DNA of 35,894 nt from a virus: positions 1 through 35,894 of IMG/VR virus record IMGVR_UViG_3300006923_000069. One strand, written 5' to 3'. The position numbers and the translations under genes are program-made. Each line of letters starts with the position of its first letter. The first letter of the stretch is position 1. Below are positions 22,801-29,984 of this stretch, in pieces. Below the pieces are notes generated by a model. It was not told the origin of the DNA. It did not search any database and saw nothing but the letters and a program-made list of their open reading frames with translations.

Positions 22801-24156
22801 TTATTTTGATCCTGATAAATTTGAATATTTGTTCTTTAAATATGACAGGGCGTCTTTTGCACCCATCTGTGGTTCTTCTGGTGCTTCATCTAGGACTTTT
22901 ATATTAACATTAGACCAATCAACAAAAGCATTGAACACAAGCCCATCAGGGCCATTTCTGTTCTTTGCAATAAATATGCGTCCCTTGTTGGACTGCTTAT
23001 CTGTTGGTGTTCTAGAAAGTGAATAGATGAAGTCTGCTACGAAGCATTTGTTAAAGGCTTCTGATATGGATTCCATTGTGATAACTTCGGCATTAAGTCC
23101 ACCCCTATTTGTTTGCGATGCTGTTAATACAGTACATTCGTGTTTTTGGGCTATGGCTCTAAGTTCTTCATAAATGTTTTCCAATTCATGCCTCTTTTCG
23201 GATGATGACTTTCTAGGTCTTAATAAATCCGCATAATCAACAATAACGACGTCAGGCTTGATACCACGCTTCATGAGCTTTTCAATGTGATTCTCAATGT
23301 TTTTCGTTGACGCTGATTTCGTCGGATACTCCTTAATAATTAGTCGACCTGCTACATCTTTTATCTTTTCCATGACGATATCTTTAGAATGTATCAAATC
23401 CTTTAATCCAACTCCTGTTATACAAGAGTCGTATCTTTGGCCCACAATAGTGTCTGCAAGCTCCAAGGTGTAGTGTACAACCGTCTTTCCAAGCTCTAAG
23501 GCTGTAGCCCCCTGATGGACTAAAACCATCGACTTACCGGCACCTGTTGGGGCAATAACAACGGATAGTTCTCTTACACCGAATCCTCCACAAGTTATCT
23601 CATCTAATTGCGGCCAACCGGTTGTTGTTGGACTTCGGGACTGGATTTCAAAACGGGCCTCTGCGTCTGTAATGTAATCATGACCAAAGTTGTTGTCTGT
23701 ACCTAGTGTCAAGGCTGCTTGAATCTCTTTCTCGATCTCATCGAAAGAAGAGTTCTGGATGAGTTTTACTGACTTCATCATAGCCTTCTTCAGTGCTTGT
23801 TTACGACAGAAGTCTATGGACGTGTTAATAACGTGCTCTTTGTTCTCCACTGCTCGGGTTTTGAAACTGATGAATAATTTTTTCAGTCTTTCCCCAGTGC
23901 TCTTATCAAAACTCTTTACATTGCTTTTAATAAGAGATGCCATCATATCATAACTTGGATGTGGCGTTGGAGAGTACTTCTCCTTGTATTCTGTTAAGAT
24001 CTGCACGAATGCTCTAATATCTACGCTTTCAAAGAAGTCGATCTCAAGCACTTCCATGATTTGATCGCAAAACGGGCGATCCTCCAACATAATCTGGCAA
24101 AGGCTCTCTTGAAAATGCCTTCCTCCGATATTACTAAATGTTTCTTTTCTATCCAT
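22801..24156 (-). CDS. Replicative DNA helicase, DnaB/gp41-type, 451 aa
   Basis: A hexameric 5'-3' helicase that unwinds DNA ahead of the polymerase. The N-terminal about 170 residues are the helical DnaB-N-like part. The RecA-like motor has Walker A APTGAGKS (202-209), a Walker B-type VVIVDYADLL, TLEL before it, and the ASQTNRGG motif. The C-terminus lists F-I-A-K-N-R-N-G-P, typical of DnaB motif 4. I chose the ATG at 24156 (MDRKETFSNI), 5 bases after GGAGG, rather than the longer frame that runs into the promoter. No primase is visible in the window. Confidence 0.93.
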   Translation of the reverse strand: MDRKETFSNIGGRHFQESLCQIMLEDRPFCDQIMEVLEIDFFESVDIRAFVQILTEYKEKYSPTPHPSYDMMASLIKSNVKSFDKSTGERLKKLFISFKTRAVENKEHVINTSIDFCRKQALKKAMMKSVKLIQNSSFDEIEKEIQAALTLGTDNNFGHDYITDAEARFEIQSRSPTTTGWPQLDEITCGGFGVRELSVVIAPTGAGKSMVLVHQGATALELGKTVVHYTLELADTIVGQRYDSCITGVGLKDLIHSKDIVMEKIKDVAGRLIIKEYPTKSASTKNIENHIEKLMKRGIKPDVVIVDYADLLRPRKSSSEKRHELENIYEELRAIAQKHECTVLTASQTNRGGLNAEVITMESISEAFNKCFVADFIYSLSRTPTDKQSNKGRIFIAKNRNGPDGLVFNAFVDWSNVNIKVLDEAPEEPQMGAKDALSYLKNKYSNLSGSK

Positions 24157-24179
24157 ATTTACCTCCGAATGTAATATTA

Positions 24180-24207
24180 AGTATAACACGTTTTACTGTA
24201 TTGTCAA
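24180..24207 (-). promoter_or_regulatory. Sigma70-type promoter for helicase, RNR and Hc1-like genes
   Basis: Minus strand TTGACA (24207-24202), 16-bp spacer ending in CGTGT, TATACT (24185-24180). The TGA in the -35 box is the stop codon of the exonuclease gene. Confidence 0.87.
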
Positions 24208-25154
24208 GAAATTATCTTTCTTAAAATTCGATAAAGGTTATCTAACTTCATCGTTATTTGGCCATCTGCCATTAAGAGCTTCTGAAGGCCTATTTTATTG
24301 AATTCTGGTTCGAAATTTTCTACTGCATAATCAATTTGTCTTATTGCATTCCCACCTATCAATGGATCATATAGTTGCATGATCTCATAGTTATGCTGAA
24401 TCAATTCAGCGTGTTCGATAATTTTTGTGTGAGCGCTGATCTTTTTGTCTAAACCTTTGCAATAATCTGTGAGTGTTTTCACAGTTTGAACTTCCTCGTC
24501 AGCCATAAAAGGAAAACGACTCTTAATTGTTTTGAGACCAACTCGTGGTACCCCGCTAAGGTTGTCTGATTTGTCACCCGCAATAGCCCTAGCAAGAGCA
24601 AAATTGTTGGGATGAATACCATGTTCCGAGATAAGGTCGACCTTGTTGACAAGTTTCTTTTGTATTGGTCGATAAAGAGTTGTTCGTTCCCCAACTAGTT
24701 GGAAGAAGTCCCTATCACTTGAAATAATATACTTATGATATTCATGATACTTCTCATGATCATTGAGATAGGCGATTATATCATCGGCTTCCACATAATC
24801 AACAATAAGTTGTATGATTGGCATCTCATTGAGATATTCCATAAGCCTAACGTGTTGGTAGGCTTTATTATTCTCTTCTTCCGTCTCCGAAAGTTCAAAC
24901 ATCCTTCTATTGAACCGTACGGGCTTCCTACCTGCTTTGTAGCCCTTGTCCATATCTTTACGCTTTTGCGACCCTCCAGAGCCGTCCCATGCGATGATTA
25001 TCTCATCGGCATCAAAGTCGTTGCAAGACTTTTGAAGAGATTTCAAGAAGCCAACGGCTCCTCCTATCATATTCCCCTTGGGGTCCATTGTTGGGTTTAT
25101 TATGTATGATCTCAAAAACATATTGAGACCATCGATTATTATTAAGTTTTTCAT
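24204..25154 (-). CDS. 5'-3' exonuclease / flap endonuclease (T4 RNase H, T5 D15 type), 316 aa
   Basis: Removes RNA primers and 5' flaps during lagging-strand synthesis. Visible family residues: Asp8 in LIIIDGLNMFLRS, an IIAWDGSGGSQKRKDMDKGY helical-arch region, the metal-binding YVEADDIIAYL and SSDRDFFQL, and an H3TH DNA-binding turn in AGDKSDNLSGVPRVGLKT. The length is typical of phage enzymes. The ATG at 25154 has GGAGG and the promoter at 25176-25203. Its stop codon lies inside the next promoter. Confidence 0.94.
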   Translation of the reverse strand: MKNLIIIDGLNMFLRSYIINPTMDPKGNMIGGAVGFLKSLQKSCNDFDADEIIIAWDGSGGSQKRKDMDKGYKAGRKPVRFNRRMFELSETEEENNKAYQHVRLMEYLNEMPIIQLIVDYVEADDIIAYLNDHEKYHEYHKYIISSDRDFFQLVGERTTLYRPIQKKLVNKVDLISEHGIHPNNFALARAIAGDKSDNLSGVPRVGLKTIKSRFPFMADEEVQTVKTLTDYCKGLDKKISAHTKIIEHAELIQHNYEIMQLYDPLIGGNAIRQIDYAVENFEPEFNKIGLQKLLMADGQITMKLDNLYRILRKIIS

Positions 25155-25175
25155 TTATCCTCCGAATGTAAATAT

Positions 25176-25203
25176 ATTATAACACATTCTCATCTTTTGT
25201 CAA
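25176..25203 (-). promoter_or_regulatory. Sigma70-type promoter for the exonuclease
   Basis: Minus strand TTGACA (25203-25198), 16-bp spacer ending in GTGT, TATAAT (25181-25176). The -35 box encodes Leu-Asp of the upstream protein's C-terminus. Confidence 0.88.
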
Positions 25204-25972
25204 GTGAAAATGTTTTTTGTTTTGAATTTGGCCCCAGCCTTCTTCTTATGCGCTTGGGCTCTAGCTTTTTGGTTGAGTGGTTTTTTCTAATCTCATCTCT
25301 CTTTCTGGCTTTTTCTATTAAGCCATTGTCCAAATCTTCTTTATAGGCGCAATCTCTGCATGCTGTGTAATGATCTTCATCTCTCATATCAACATAACGA
25401 TACATACCTTTTATCCATTTTTCAGTTGCTCTAGTTAAGAAAAACTCATCCTTATATCTGTTGTATTTATCAATATGATACTTATCGGTGATTTTGACAG
25501 AGACTTTATGTTCAACTATTTTAGGTTGACTAAACCCTGATTTGTTGTTCTTGCACCGTTTGTTGCGGCAGAAATAACTTCTTGATTTAAAGCCAAGATG
25601 AATATCACTATTATTGCAAACCGTGCAGTGTTTTTTCTTAACTATTTGTTCTTGAAATAATTGATCTTTAGGATATTCACCTAAGTGTTTTTTATACTCT
25701 TTTGAATACCCCAGATTTCGTTTTGTTTCAGATAAGTATTTCTTAAATGTCTTTGGATGCCAAGTGTGTTGTATTGTCAACCTTTCTGTTGATCCACATT
25801 TTTCGCAACATTGTTTTATTTTATTTTTTCTATTTTTTTTCCAAAGTTCAGTCTTCCAAGGCTTAAATGGTTTTTTTCTCATCTCTTTATTTCTAATCCA
25901 AAATGTACGAACTTTTATATTTCCAGATAGAAAATCATTTATATTTTCAAAGATATCTTTTTCATTCTTCAT
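25190..25972 (-). CDS. Zinc-finger/HNH-like protein, 260 aa
   Basis: Very basic. C-E-K-C-G (Cys56, Cys59), then LTIQHTWHPKTF (His69, His72) resembles the start of an HNH nuclease, where CxxC precedes the catalytic His. A second cluster C-T-V-C-N (116, 119) and C-x4-C (135, 140) forms another zinc ribbon. A further CRDC near residue 207 completes a third. Several zinc ribbons with an H-x-x-H core suit an HNH-type (possibly homing) endonuclease or a nucleic-acid binding protein. The full HNH motif is not certain. The ATG at 25972 uses a GGAGG inside the end of the upstream 30-aa ORF. Confidence 0.65.
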   Translation of the reverse strand: MKNEKDIFENINDFLSGNIKVRTFWIRNKEMRKKPFKPWKTELWKKNRKNKIKQCCEKCGSTERLTIQHTWHPKTFKKYLSETKRNLGYSKEYKKHLGEYPKDQLFQEQIVKKKHCTVCNNSDIHLGFKSRSYFCRNKRCKNNKSGFSQPKIVEHKVSVKITDKYHIDKYNRYKDEFFLTRATEKWIKGMYRYVDMRDEDHYTACRDCAYKEDLDNGLIEKARKRDEIRKNHSTKKLEPKRIRRRLGPNSKQKTFSLDKR

Positions 25973-25973
25973 C

Positions 25974-26066
25974 TTACCTCCACTCCTGATGTATCGCCCA
26001 AGATCCTAAGATCGGCATAACGATAAATACAAGGGCAAAAACTGCCCACAAATATGTGTAATCCAT
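25974..26066 (-). CDS. 30-aa single-span membrane peptide
   Basis: The ORF opens MDYTYLWAVFALVFIVMPIL and ends GSWAIHQEWR: one hydrophobic helix of about 20 residues with a polar tail. GGAGG lies 5 bases before the ATG and the gene has its own promoter (26089-26116), which makes translation very likely. The last codons (GAG TGG AGG TAA) double as the binding site of the next gene, whose ATG follows 1 nt later. Function unknown; lysis or membrane-remodelling roles are possible. Confidence 0.68.
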   Translation of the reverse strand: MDYTYLWAVFALVFIVMPILGSWAIHQEWR

Positions 26067-26088
26067 TTTTTCCTCCGAATATAATATT

Positions 26089-26116
26089 AATATAACACGT
26101 TCTCATTATTTGTCAA
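26089..26116 (-). promoter_or_regulatory. Sigma70-type promoter for the 30-aa peptide and HNH-like gene
   Basis: Minus strand TTGACA (26116-26111), 16-bp spacer ending in CGTGT, TATATT (26094-26089). It restarts transcription straight after the recombinase terminator. Confidence 0.88.
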
Positions 26117-26126
26117 GTAAAAAGAT

Positions 26127-26155
26127 AAAAAAAACCCCCGATGGATTATCGGGGG
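26127..26155 (-). terminator. Strong intrinsic terminator after the recombinase gene
   Basis: In minus-strand orientation, CCCCCGAT, a 5-base loop (AATCC) and ATCGGGGG form an 8-bp perfect stem (26155-26135), followed by eight T (26134-26127). It ends the ssb-lipoprotein-recombinase transcript about 26 nt after the stop codon. Confidence 0.95.
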
Positions 26156-26180
26156 CCAACATAGGAGAACTTACATGTTG

Positions 26181-27296
26181 TTATTCTTCATCTTCACCTT
26201 CTAGTTTGATATTTGAATTGCCTGTATCAAACTGTTCGATCAATTCATAGTCCATCATCTTGATGACCATTTCTCTAAACTTTTTATCTTCAAGCTTTCC
26301 TTTCCAGTCTTTTTGTCGGAACTTATGCTCCTTGCCCTTTGGGCCTTTAAGGTAACACCAACCTCCCCCAACTCGATAGGAGGATGACTGTTTGATGACT
26401 TCAAGCCAAGACTCTTCGTCCATTACGCCTATTCCGTCACCCCAAAGTATCTGAAAGCCACACATTCGATCTTGCGTTCCAAAGCGCGACTTCTTCAACT
26501 TTGCCTTTACTTCTGAGCCTATTCTCCGTCCACTTTCGTCAAAGACAAATGACTTTTTGGACTTTCTGGAGGTAAGCCAGATCCGAAGAGAAGACATATA
26601 TTCTATGGCCTTTCCTCCGGGTGCGAACCAAGGTGTTGTCAATGCTTCCGCAATATTGTTTGTAATATTCGTTTTGAGTTGGTTTACAAGCAACAGGGCG
26701 CATTGTTGGTTTGCCAGAGGCAGTGTAAGTTTCCTAAAACCTTTTCCAAGTATCCTTGGTTTCATGGCCATGGTCGCTTGTGGGTTAAAGTTCCCTTCAA
26801 TGTCTTTTTCACAGGCAGTAGCCGCTATTGAGTCCCAGATGAATAAAAACCTTTGTTCAGGGTAATCATTCATTAGGTCTTCGATTGTTCCTAACACCTT
26901 TTCAACTGTAATCGCCTGAGCGTACATCCAGTTGTTATCCAAGTCTATTCCAGACTCTTCAAGGAACATCGGGTCAATAGCAGACTCTGAGTCGAAATAC
27001 ACTACGAAAAGGTCTCTCTTCTGAGCGTTTGCCGCTATCTGTACTGCCATATAAGACTTACCAACAGAGGATTGACCAGCCAATTCGGTGATCTTTCCAA
27101 CTGGTATTCCTGCCATTTTACCTTTGCAGATAATGGAGTCTAACCAGCGAGAGCCTGTTGGTATCCAGTCAATTACTTGAGTTGGATTTTTCTCTCTTAA
27201 ATCAAAGGCCGCTTCAAGACCCATTGACTTATTAATTTTTCTTTTCATTTCTTTGATGTTAATTTTTCCTGCTTTCATTTGTATAAGTTCTCCCAT
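26181..27296 (-). CDS. RecA/UvsX-type recombinase, 371 aa
   Basis: ATP-dependent strand-exchange protein for recombination-dependent replication and repair. Walker A is GQSSVGKSY (74-82), followed by VVYFDSESAID (98-108, the Glu that activates water) and Walker B FLFIWDSIA (150-158). The L1 and L2 regions and LLLVNQLKTNI follow in order. It is closer in style to phage UvsX than to bacterial RecA. The ATG at 27296 has a weak AAAAGAGA site. An ATG six codons further has GGGAGA and is an equally good choice. The gene ends in a strong terminator. Confidence 0.93.
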   Translation of the reverse strand: MGELIQMKAGKINIKEMKRKINKSMGLEAAFDLREKNPTQVIDWIPTGSRWLDSIICKGKMAGIPVGKITELAGQSSVGKSYMAVQIAANAQKRDLFVVYFDSESAIDPMFLEESGIDLDNNWMYAQAITVEKVLGTIEDLMNDYPEQRFLFIWDSIAATACEKDIEGNFNPQATMAMKPRILGKGFRKLTLPLANQQCALLLVNQLKTNITNNIAEALTTPWFAPGGKAIEYMSSLRIWLTSRKSKKSFVFDESGRRIGSEVKAKLKKSRFGTQDRMCGFQILWGDGIGVMDEESWLEVIKQSSSYRVGGGWCYLKGPKGKEHKFRQKDWKGKLEDKKFREMVIKMMDYELIEQFDTGNSNIKLEGEDEE

Positions 27297-27368
27297 ATTG
27301 TTCTCTTTTCCTTGTTGTTATGGTATGAGGCATCTGATAACCGTTTGCCTCCCTGTCGGATGGAAAGG

Positions 27369-27509
27369 TTATTCAACCTCTTCCTCGGCAGTTTCTTCTT
27401 CTGGAACTACCTCCTCTTCTGGTGTTACCTCTTCCGACAATTCGGCAGAGTCTTCTTTATCTCCGCATCCAAACATGAGTGCTGAGAATAATATAAAATT
27501 CTTTTTCAT
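27369..27509 (-). CDS. Small predicted lipoprotein, 46 aa
   Basis: The ORF opens MKKNFILFSALMFGCGDKED: a proper type II signal (KK, hydrophobic core, lipobox L-M-F-G-C with Cys15), then a short acidic tail made of repeated Glu, Pro and Val. AAGGAG lies 6 bases before the ATG. The mature part is only 32 residues, so it may be an entry-exclusion type surface lipoprotein or a fragment. The C-G-D-K-E-D start is common in lipoproteins of marine deltaproteobacteria-like hosts. It sits between ssb and the recombinase gene. Confidence 0.78.
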   Translation of the reverse strand: MKKNFILFSALMFGCGDKEDSAELSEEVTPEEEVVPEEETAEEEVE

Positions 27510-27535
27510 TTTGTCTCCTTTATAATGAGAAAGGT

Positions 27536-27558
27536 GCCCTCCTTTATAGCCGGAGGGC
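27536..27558 (-). other. 7-bp perfect inverted repeat between ssb and the lipoprotein gene
   Basis: GCCCTCC and GGAGGGC flank a 9-base loop. It lies just after the ssb stop, but the following bases (ACCTTTCTC) are not a clean U tract. It could slow or partly terminate transcription, or be an RNA-processing site that sets a high ssb to lipoprotein/recombinase ratio. Confidence 0.45.
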
Positions 27559-27572
27559 GAGGCTTGGCTCCG

Positions 27573-28328
27573 TTATCCCATTAACTTTTCGAAAGCATCA
27601 TTGACTGCGTCAGTCCCATACTTTGCTGTTTCGGATGAACGACCTTCGGAGGTGGTCTCGTTCGATAAGAACTCATCCAGAATAGCTTGAACTTCATCGG
27701 AGGATTTGCGTTCAAACAAGCCCGATACATCGGGCACAGAGTCAAGTAGAGCTTCGCAATCTGCGACATCATCATCACACAAAACCGATGGTCGTCTACG
27801 AGGCTTAAGAATGGTCTTTGGAAAAGAGCCGGGTGTGCCGGGGACGTTATAGTTAAGAACTATATCGGTACCGACCTCGGAGTCTGTAATATCACCATAA
27901 TCTGGGTCTAGAACAAGTCCGAGAAGAGTTTCATATGCCATCTTGCCATAAGACCAGACTCGCACTCCATCAGCTTCTTCCCCTCGAACCAATATCGGAG
28001 AAAAGTAGCGTTTACGAACAAACAATTTCTTTGCTTCTCGTTTGGCAGTATCGTCGTTATTTTGTACTCCATCTCTCCAAAGTTGAGAGGCAAAGTTGCA
28101 AATAGGACAATCTTCTCCGTGGTTTGCTTTAGGGCAGAGGATTCCGGGATTCTTCCCTACATTGTAGTGAAAATGATACTCTTTAAATGGATCCCCATCT
28201 TTTGTGGGTAAAATACGAATAGTTTGATCGCCCTCACTTGGACGCCATTTCGTATTGTTTCTTGACGCTTTCACGCCGTTCTTACTTGCGTTTAATTTAG
28301 CTCGCATTGCTTCTAAGTTTATAGCCAT
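27573..28328 (-). CDS. Single-stranded DNA-binding protein, T4 gp32-like, 251 aa
   Basis: Coats single-stranded DNA and coordinates the replisome. It has a basic N-terminal arm (MAINLEAMRAKLNASKNGVK), an OB-fold core and the zinc site seen in gp32: C-P-K-A-N-H-G-E-D-C-P-I-C (Cys65, His70, Cys74, Cys77). The C-terminus is acidic and flexible (SSDEVQAILDEFLSNE) and ends in a short helix, as expected for the partner-binding tail. The ATG at 28328 has AAGGAG. Its long leader contains a candidate pseudoknot, recalling autogenous control of T4 gene 32. Confidence 0.92.
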   Translation of the reverse strand: MAINLEAMRAKLNASKNGVKASRNNTKWRPSEGDQTIRILPTKDGDPFKEYHFHYNVGKNPGILCPKANHGEDCPICNFASQLWRDGVQNNDDTAKREAKKLFVRKRYFSPILVRGEEADGVRVWSYGKMAYETLLGLVLDPDYGDITDSEVGTDIVLNYNVPGTPGSFPKTILKPRRRPSVLCDDDVADCEALLDSVPDVSGLFERKSSDEVQAILDEFLSNETTSEGRSSETAKYGTDAVNDAFEKLMG

Positions 28329-28437
28329 GTTTTCTCCTTTGTTAATTTTAGATGACTTATTTGTCTAAGGCAGAGAGCTAAATATCGCTCCCAACCAGTT
28401 TGCTTCTATTTGAGGCCTCAATAAGAAGATAAAGGCA

Positions 28438-28474
28438 CCGAGTTTTTTTACGAACGTTGGTTATCTCGGCCAAC
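28438..28474 (-). promoter_or_regulatory. Candidate H-type pseudoknot in the ssb leader
   Basis: In the transcript, GUUGG (28474-28470, reading down) pairs with CCAAC (28460-28456). The loop CCGAG (28469-28465) pairs with CUCGG (28442-28438), with an A-rich linker between. The structure lies about 110 nt before the ssb start. A second hairpin, GGGAGC-GCUCUC, and a 12-base palindrome (TTGAGGCCTCAA at 28410-28421) lie between. T4 gene 32 is repressed by its own protein through a leader pseudoknot, so this is a plausible autoregulatory site. Confidence 0.45.
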
Positions 28475-28539
28475 AACTAAGAATACAAATTATTAAGTAT
28501 TAAGTTTTTTTTATATTTATGAATGTTACGCTAGTGTTA

Positions 28540-28803
28540 CTATCCGTTGATAGTTACTTCTTGTCTCGTATGAGTTGGTGCTGTAACTACGGTGTCATGG
28601 TTAAAGACTCTCCAGCCATTTTGATCAAGATCGAAGACTACTTCGTGTTTTGAGTCAAGGTATTGAGGCTTTTGGCCAGATCCTCGAAGGGATTGAGGGA
28701 CCGCATTTTCCTTAATAAAACGCATAGAACGAGTTGTGCCGTCGCGTTTTACGAAGCTACCGCTATAGACGTTAGCATTGATTGTGATTGTATTATTAGA
28801 CAT
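28540..28803 (-). CDS. Small WYL_2/SH3-like beta-barrel protein, 87 aa
   Basis: The pattern GSFVKRDGTTRSMRFIKEN, then HEVVFDLDQNGWRVFNHDTV fits the small phage family with F-x-K-x-D-G-T-x-R-x-M and G-W-R-x-F-x-x-D, annotated as WYL_2/DUF2693 (Sm-like barrel). Function unknown, possibly RNA- or DNA-binding. The ATG at 28803 has GAGGAGG. Tandem promoters at 28886-28913 and 28986-29014 lie upstream, and the gene precedes ssb, with which it is probably co-transcribed. Confidence 0.75.
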   Translation of the reverse strand: MSNNTITINANVYSGSFVKRDGTTRSMRFIKENAVPQSLRGSGQKPQYLDSKHEVVFDLDQNGWRVFNHDTVVTAPTHTRQEVTING

Positions 28804-28885
28804 ATTTCCTCCTCAGGTGTTAGTTGTCAATTTTGTTAGAGAGTTGATGTTTCGGTTGACCTCCCAGAACAACCATCGTGTTATT

Positions 28886-28913
28886 AATATAACATGTTTT
28901 AACATTTTGTCAA
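28886..28913 (-). promoter_or_regulatory. Sigma70-type promoter, proximal of a tandem pair
   Basis: Minus strand TTGACA (28913-28908), 16-bp spacer ending in CATGT, TATATT (28891-28886). The leader to the WYL_2-like gene contains GGTTG/CAACC arms around a GGGAGG. Confidence 0.87.
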
Positions 28914-28985
28914 GTATTTTTTTTATTTTTTTTATCAGCGATGTGAGAGCGACCTTAATAAAGGTTTTTGTTTTATTGTATTTAT

Positions 28986-29014
28986 ATTATAACATACTTT
29001 CATAAGTTTGTCAA
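28986..29014 (-). promoter_or_regulatory. Sigma70-type promoter, distal of a tandem pair
   Basis: Minus strand TTGACA (29014-29009), 17-bp spacer ending in GTATGT, TATAAT (28991-28986). Its TGA is the stop of the upstream nuclease gene. Between it and the proximal promoter lies only a short hairpin (ACCTT-TATT-AAGGT). Confidence 0.88.
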
Positions 29015-29451
29015 ATTATTTTTTTACTTTTTTTCGAGTGTCTATTTGGAACGTCGAATTTTGGAAACAAATCAGATTTATACTTGTTAACACTGAATGA
29101 CTTGGTTGGGATCTTTGAATAGTTTGAGATATGATAGTAGTGGGTTTTTCCCTCTCTATTAACTCCAACTAACCACTCAATGCCATGTTGTGCATAATCT
29201 ATTGAGTTTCTTGTTTTTCCATTATGACTGACTCTTTCACCGGAGCGGTCAATGACTTTTGAGATAGAATTTCCAGACATTGTTTTGACTTGAACTCTCT
29301 CAAACCTTCCATTTCCCCGATCAACTACTAAGTCATAAATTGAATCTCTGGAACTAGGTTCTAGAATGATCCAGCCCTTATCAATAAGGTCGAGTTTAAC
29401 TATCGTCTGGTTTTTATCACCAGAACGGTTTGATGTGTCTCTATATGCCAT
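29011..29451 (-). CDS. PD-(D/E)XK nuclease of the PDDEXK_5 type, 146 aa
   Basis: The core reads KLDLIDKGWIILEPSSRDSI, then Y-D-L-V-V (Asp40), and FERVQVKTMSG with Gln54-x-Lys56. This D...(E/Q)xK arrangement after G-W-x-I-L-x-P is that of the small intron-associated / group PDDEXK_5 endonucleases, related to Holliday-junction resolvases. No intron or intein is seen nearby, so a junction-resolving or repair role is as likely as a homing role. The ATG at 29451 has CGGAG and the promoter at 29470-29498. The stop TGA is part of the next promoter. Confidence 0.75.
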   Translation of the reverse strand: MAYRDTSNRSGDKNQTIVKLDLIDKGWIILEPSSRDSIYDLVVDRGNGRFERVQVKTMSGNSISKVIDRSGERVSHNGKTRNSIDYAQHGIEWLVGVNREGKTHYYHISNYSKIPTKSFSVNKYKSDLFPKFDVPNRHSKKSKKII

Positions 29452-29469
29452 TGTGTCTCCGATATTTAT

Positions 29470-29498
29470 ATTATAACATACTTTGGTATATTTGTCAA
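29470..29498 (-). promoter_or_regulatory. Sigma70-type promoter for the PDDEXK_5 gene
   Basis: Minus strand TTGACA (29498-29493), 17-bp spacer ending in GTATGT, TATAAT (29475-29470). Nearly identical to the promoters at 28986-29014 and 29985-30013. Confidence 0.88.
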
Positions 29499-29517
29499 AT
29501 TATTTTTTTATTTTTTT

Positions 29518-29955
29518 TTATAATCTTATTACTTTTGGTTCCTTGCGAAAACCAAATGTTATAAGAATTCCCACGGGGTCCATGGAATAACCATAACATG
29601 CTTCTATTGAAATAGAGAATGATCTCTTTTTCTTATAAAGCTCTACTTGTGGTCCAAAAGCCAAAGGATAAAGTCTAAGACCCATGCCTATTCGAGACTT
29701 ATCAAGTTGAACACCAGTTACTGCTTTTACAGTCAGTATCGTTGGAAATGCAACTCCATATTGAAATTCCGAGAATGCTTTTCCGTCGGTTTTTGTCTTT
29801 ACTCTAAGGTAAGATGCTCCGGGAAAACCTCCTTGGCACCAATCTCCTCCTAAACAGGCTCCTATGTTCTTTTCATTATAAGTAGTTGTCTTGGCTGCTG
29901 TTGGATTGGAAAAGCCCAGCAAAAAGCCCATAAATAATGGTACAAGTTTCTTCAT
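29518..29955 (-). CDS. Exported protein, probable outer-membrane beta-barrel, 145 aa
   Basis: MKKLVPLFMGFLLGFSNPTA followed by AKT is a clear Sec signal peptide (cleavage near residue 21). The mature part has a CLGGDWCQGG segment (possible disulfide) and alternating strands (YGVAFPTILTVKAVTGVQL, IGMGLRLYPLAFGPQVELY, RSFSISIEACYGYSM, ILITFGF) with aromatic ends. This resembles a small outer-membrane barrel of about six strands. Being phage-encoded, it may modify the receptor or block superinfection. The ATG at 29955 has TGGAGG. It is a single-gene unit with its own promoter. No homolog is recognised. Confidence 0.75.
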   Translation of the reverse strand: MKKLVPLFMGFLLGFSNPTAAKTTTYNEKNIGACLGGDWCQGGFPGASYLRVKTKTDGKAFSEFQYGVAFPTILTVKAVTGVQLDKSRIGMGLRLYPLAFGPQVELYKKKRSFSISIEACYGYSMDPVGILITFGFRKEPKVIRL

Positions 29956-29984
29956 TTTTATCCTCCATTTTAAATGATATACAT

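Noticed and set aside
27536-27558. Hairpin after ssb considered as a classical terminator
   Set aside because: No U tract follows and the next gene lacks its own promoter, so full termination is unlikely. Kept only as an inverted repeat.
29011-29451. Homing endonuclease or intron because the nuclease resembles the intron-associated PDDEXK_5 family
   Set aside because: No interrupted gene, intron fold or intein boundary is visible on either side.
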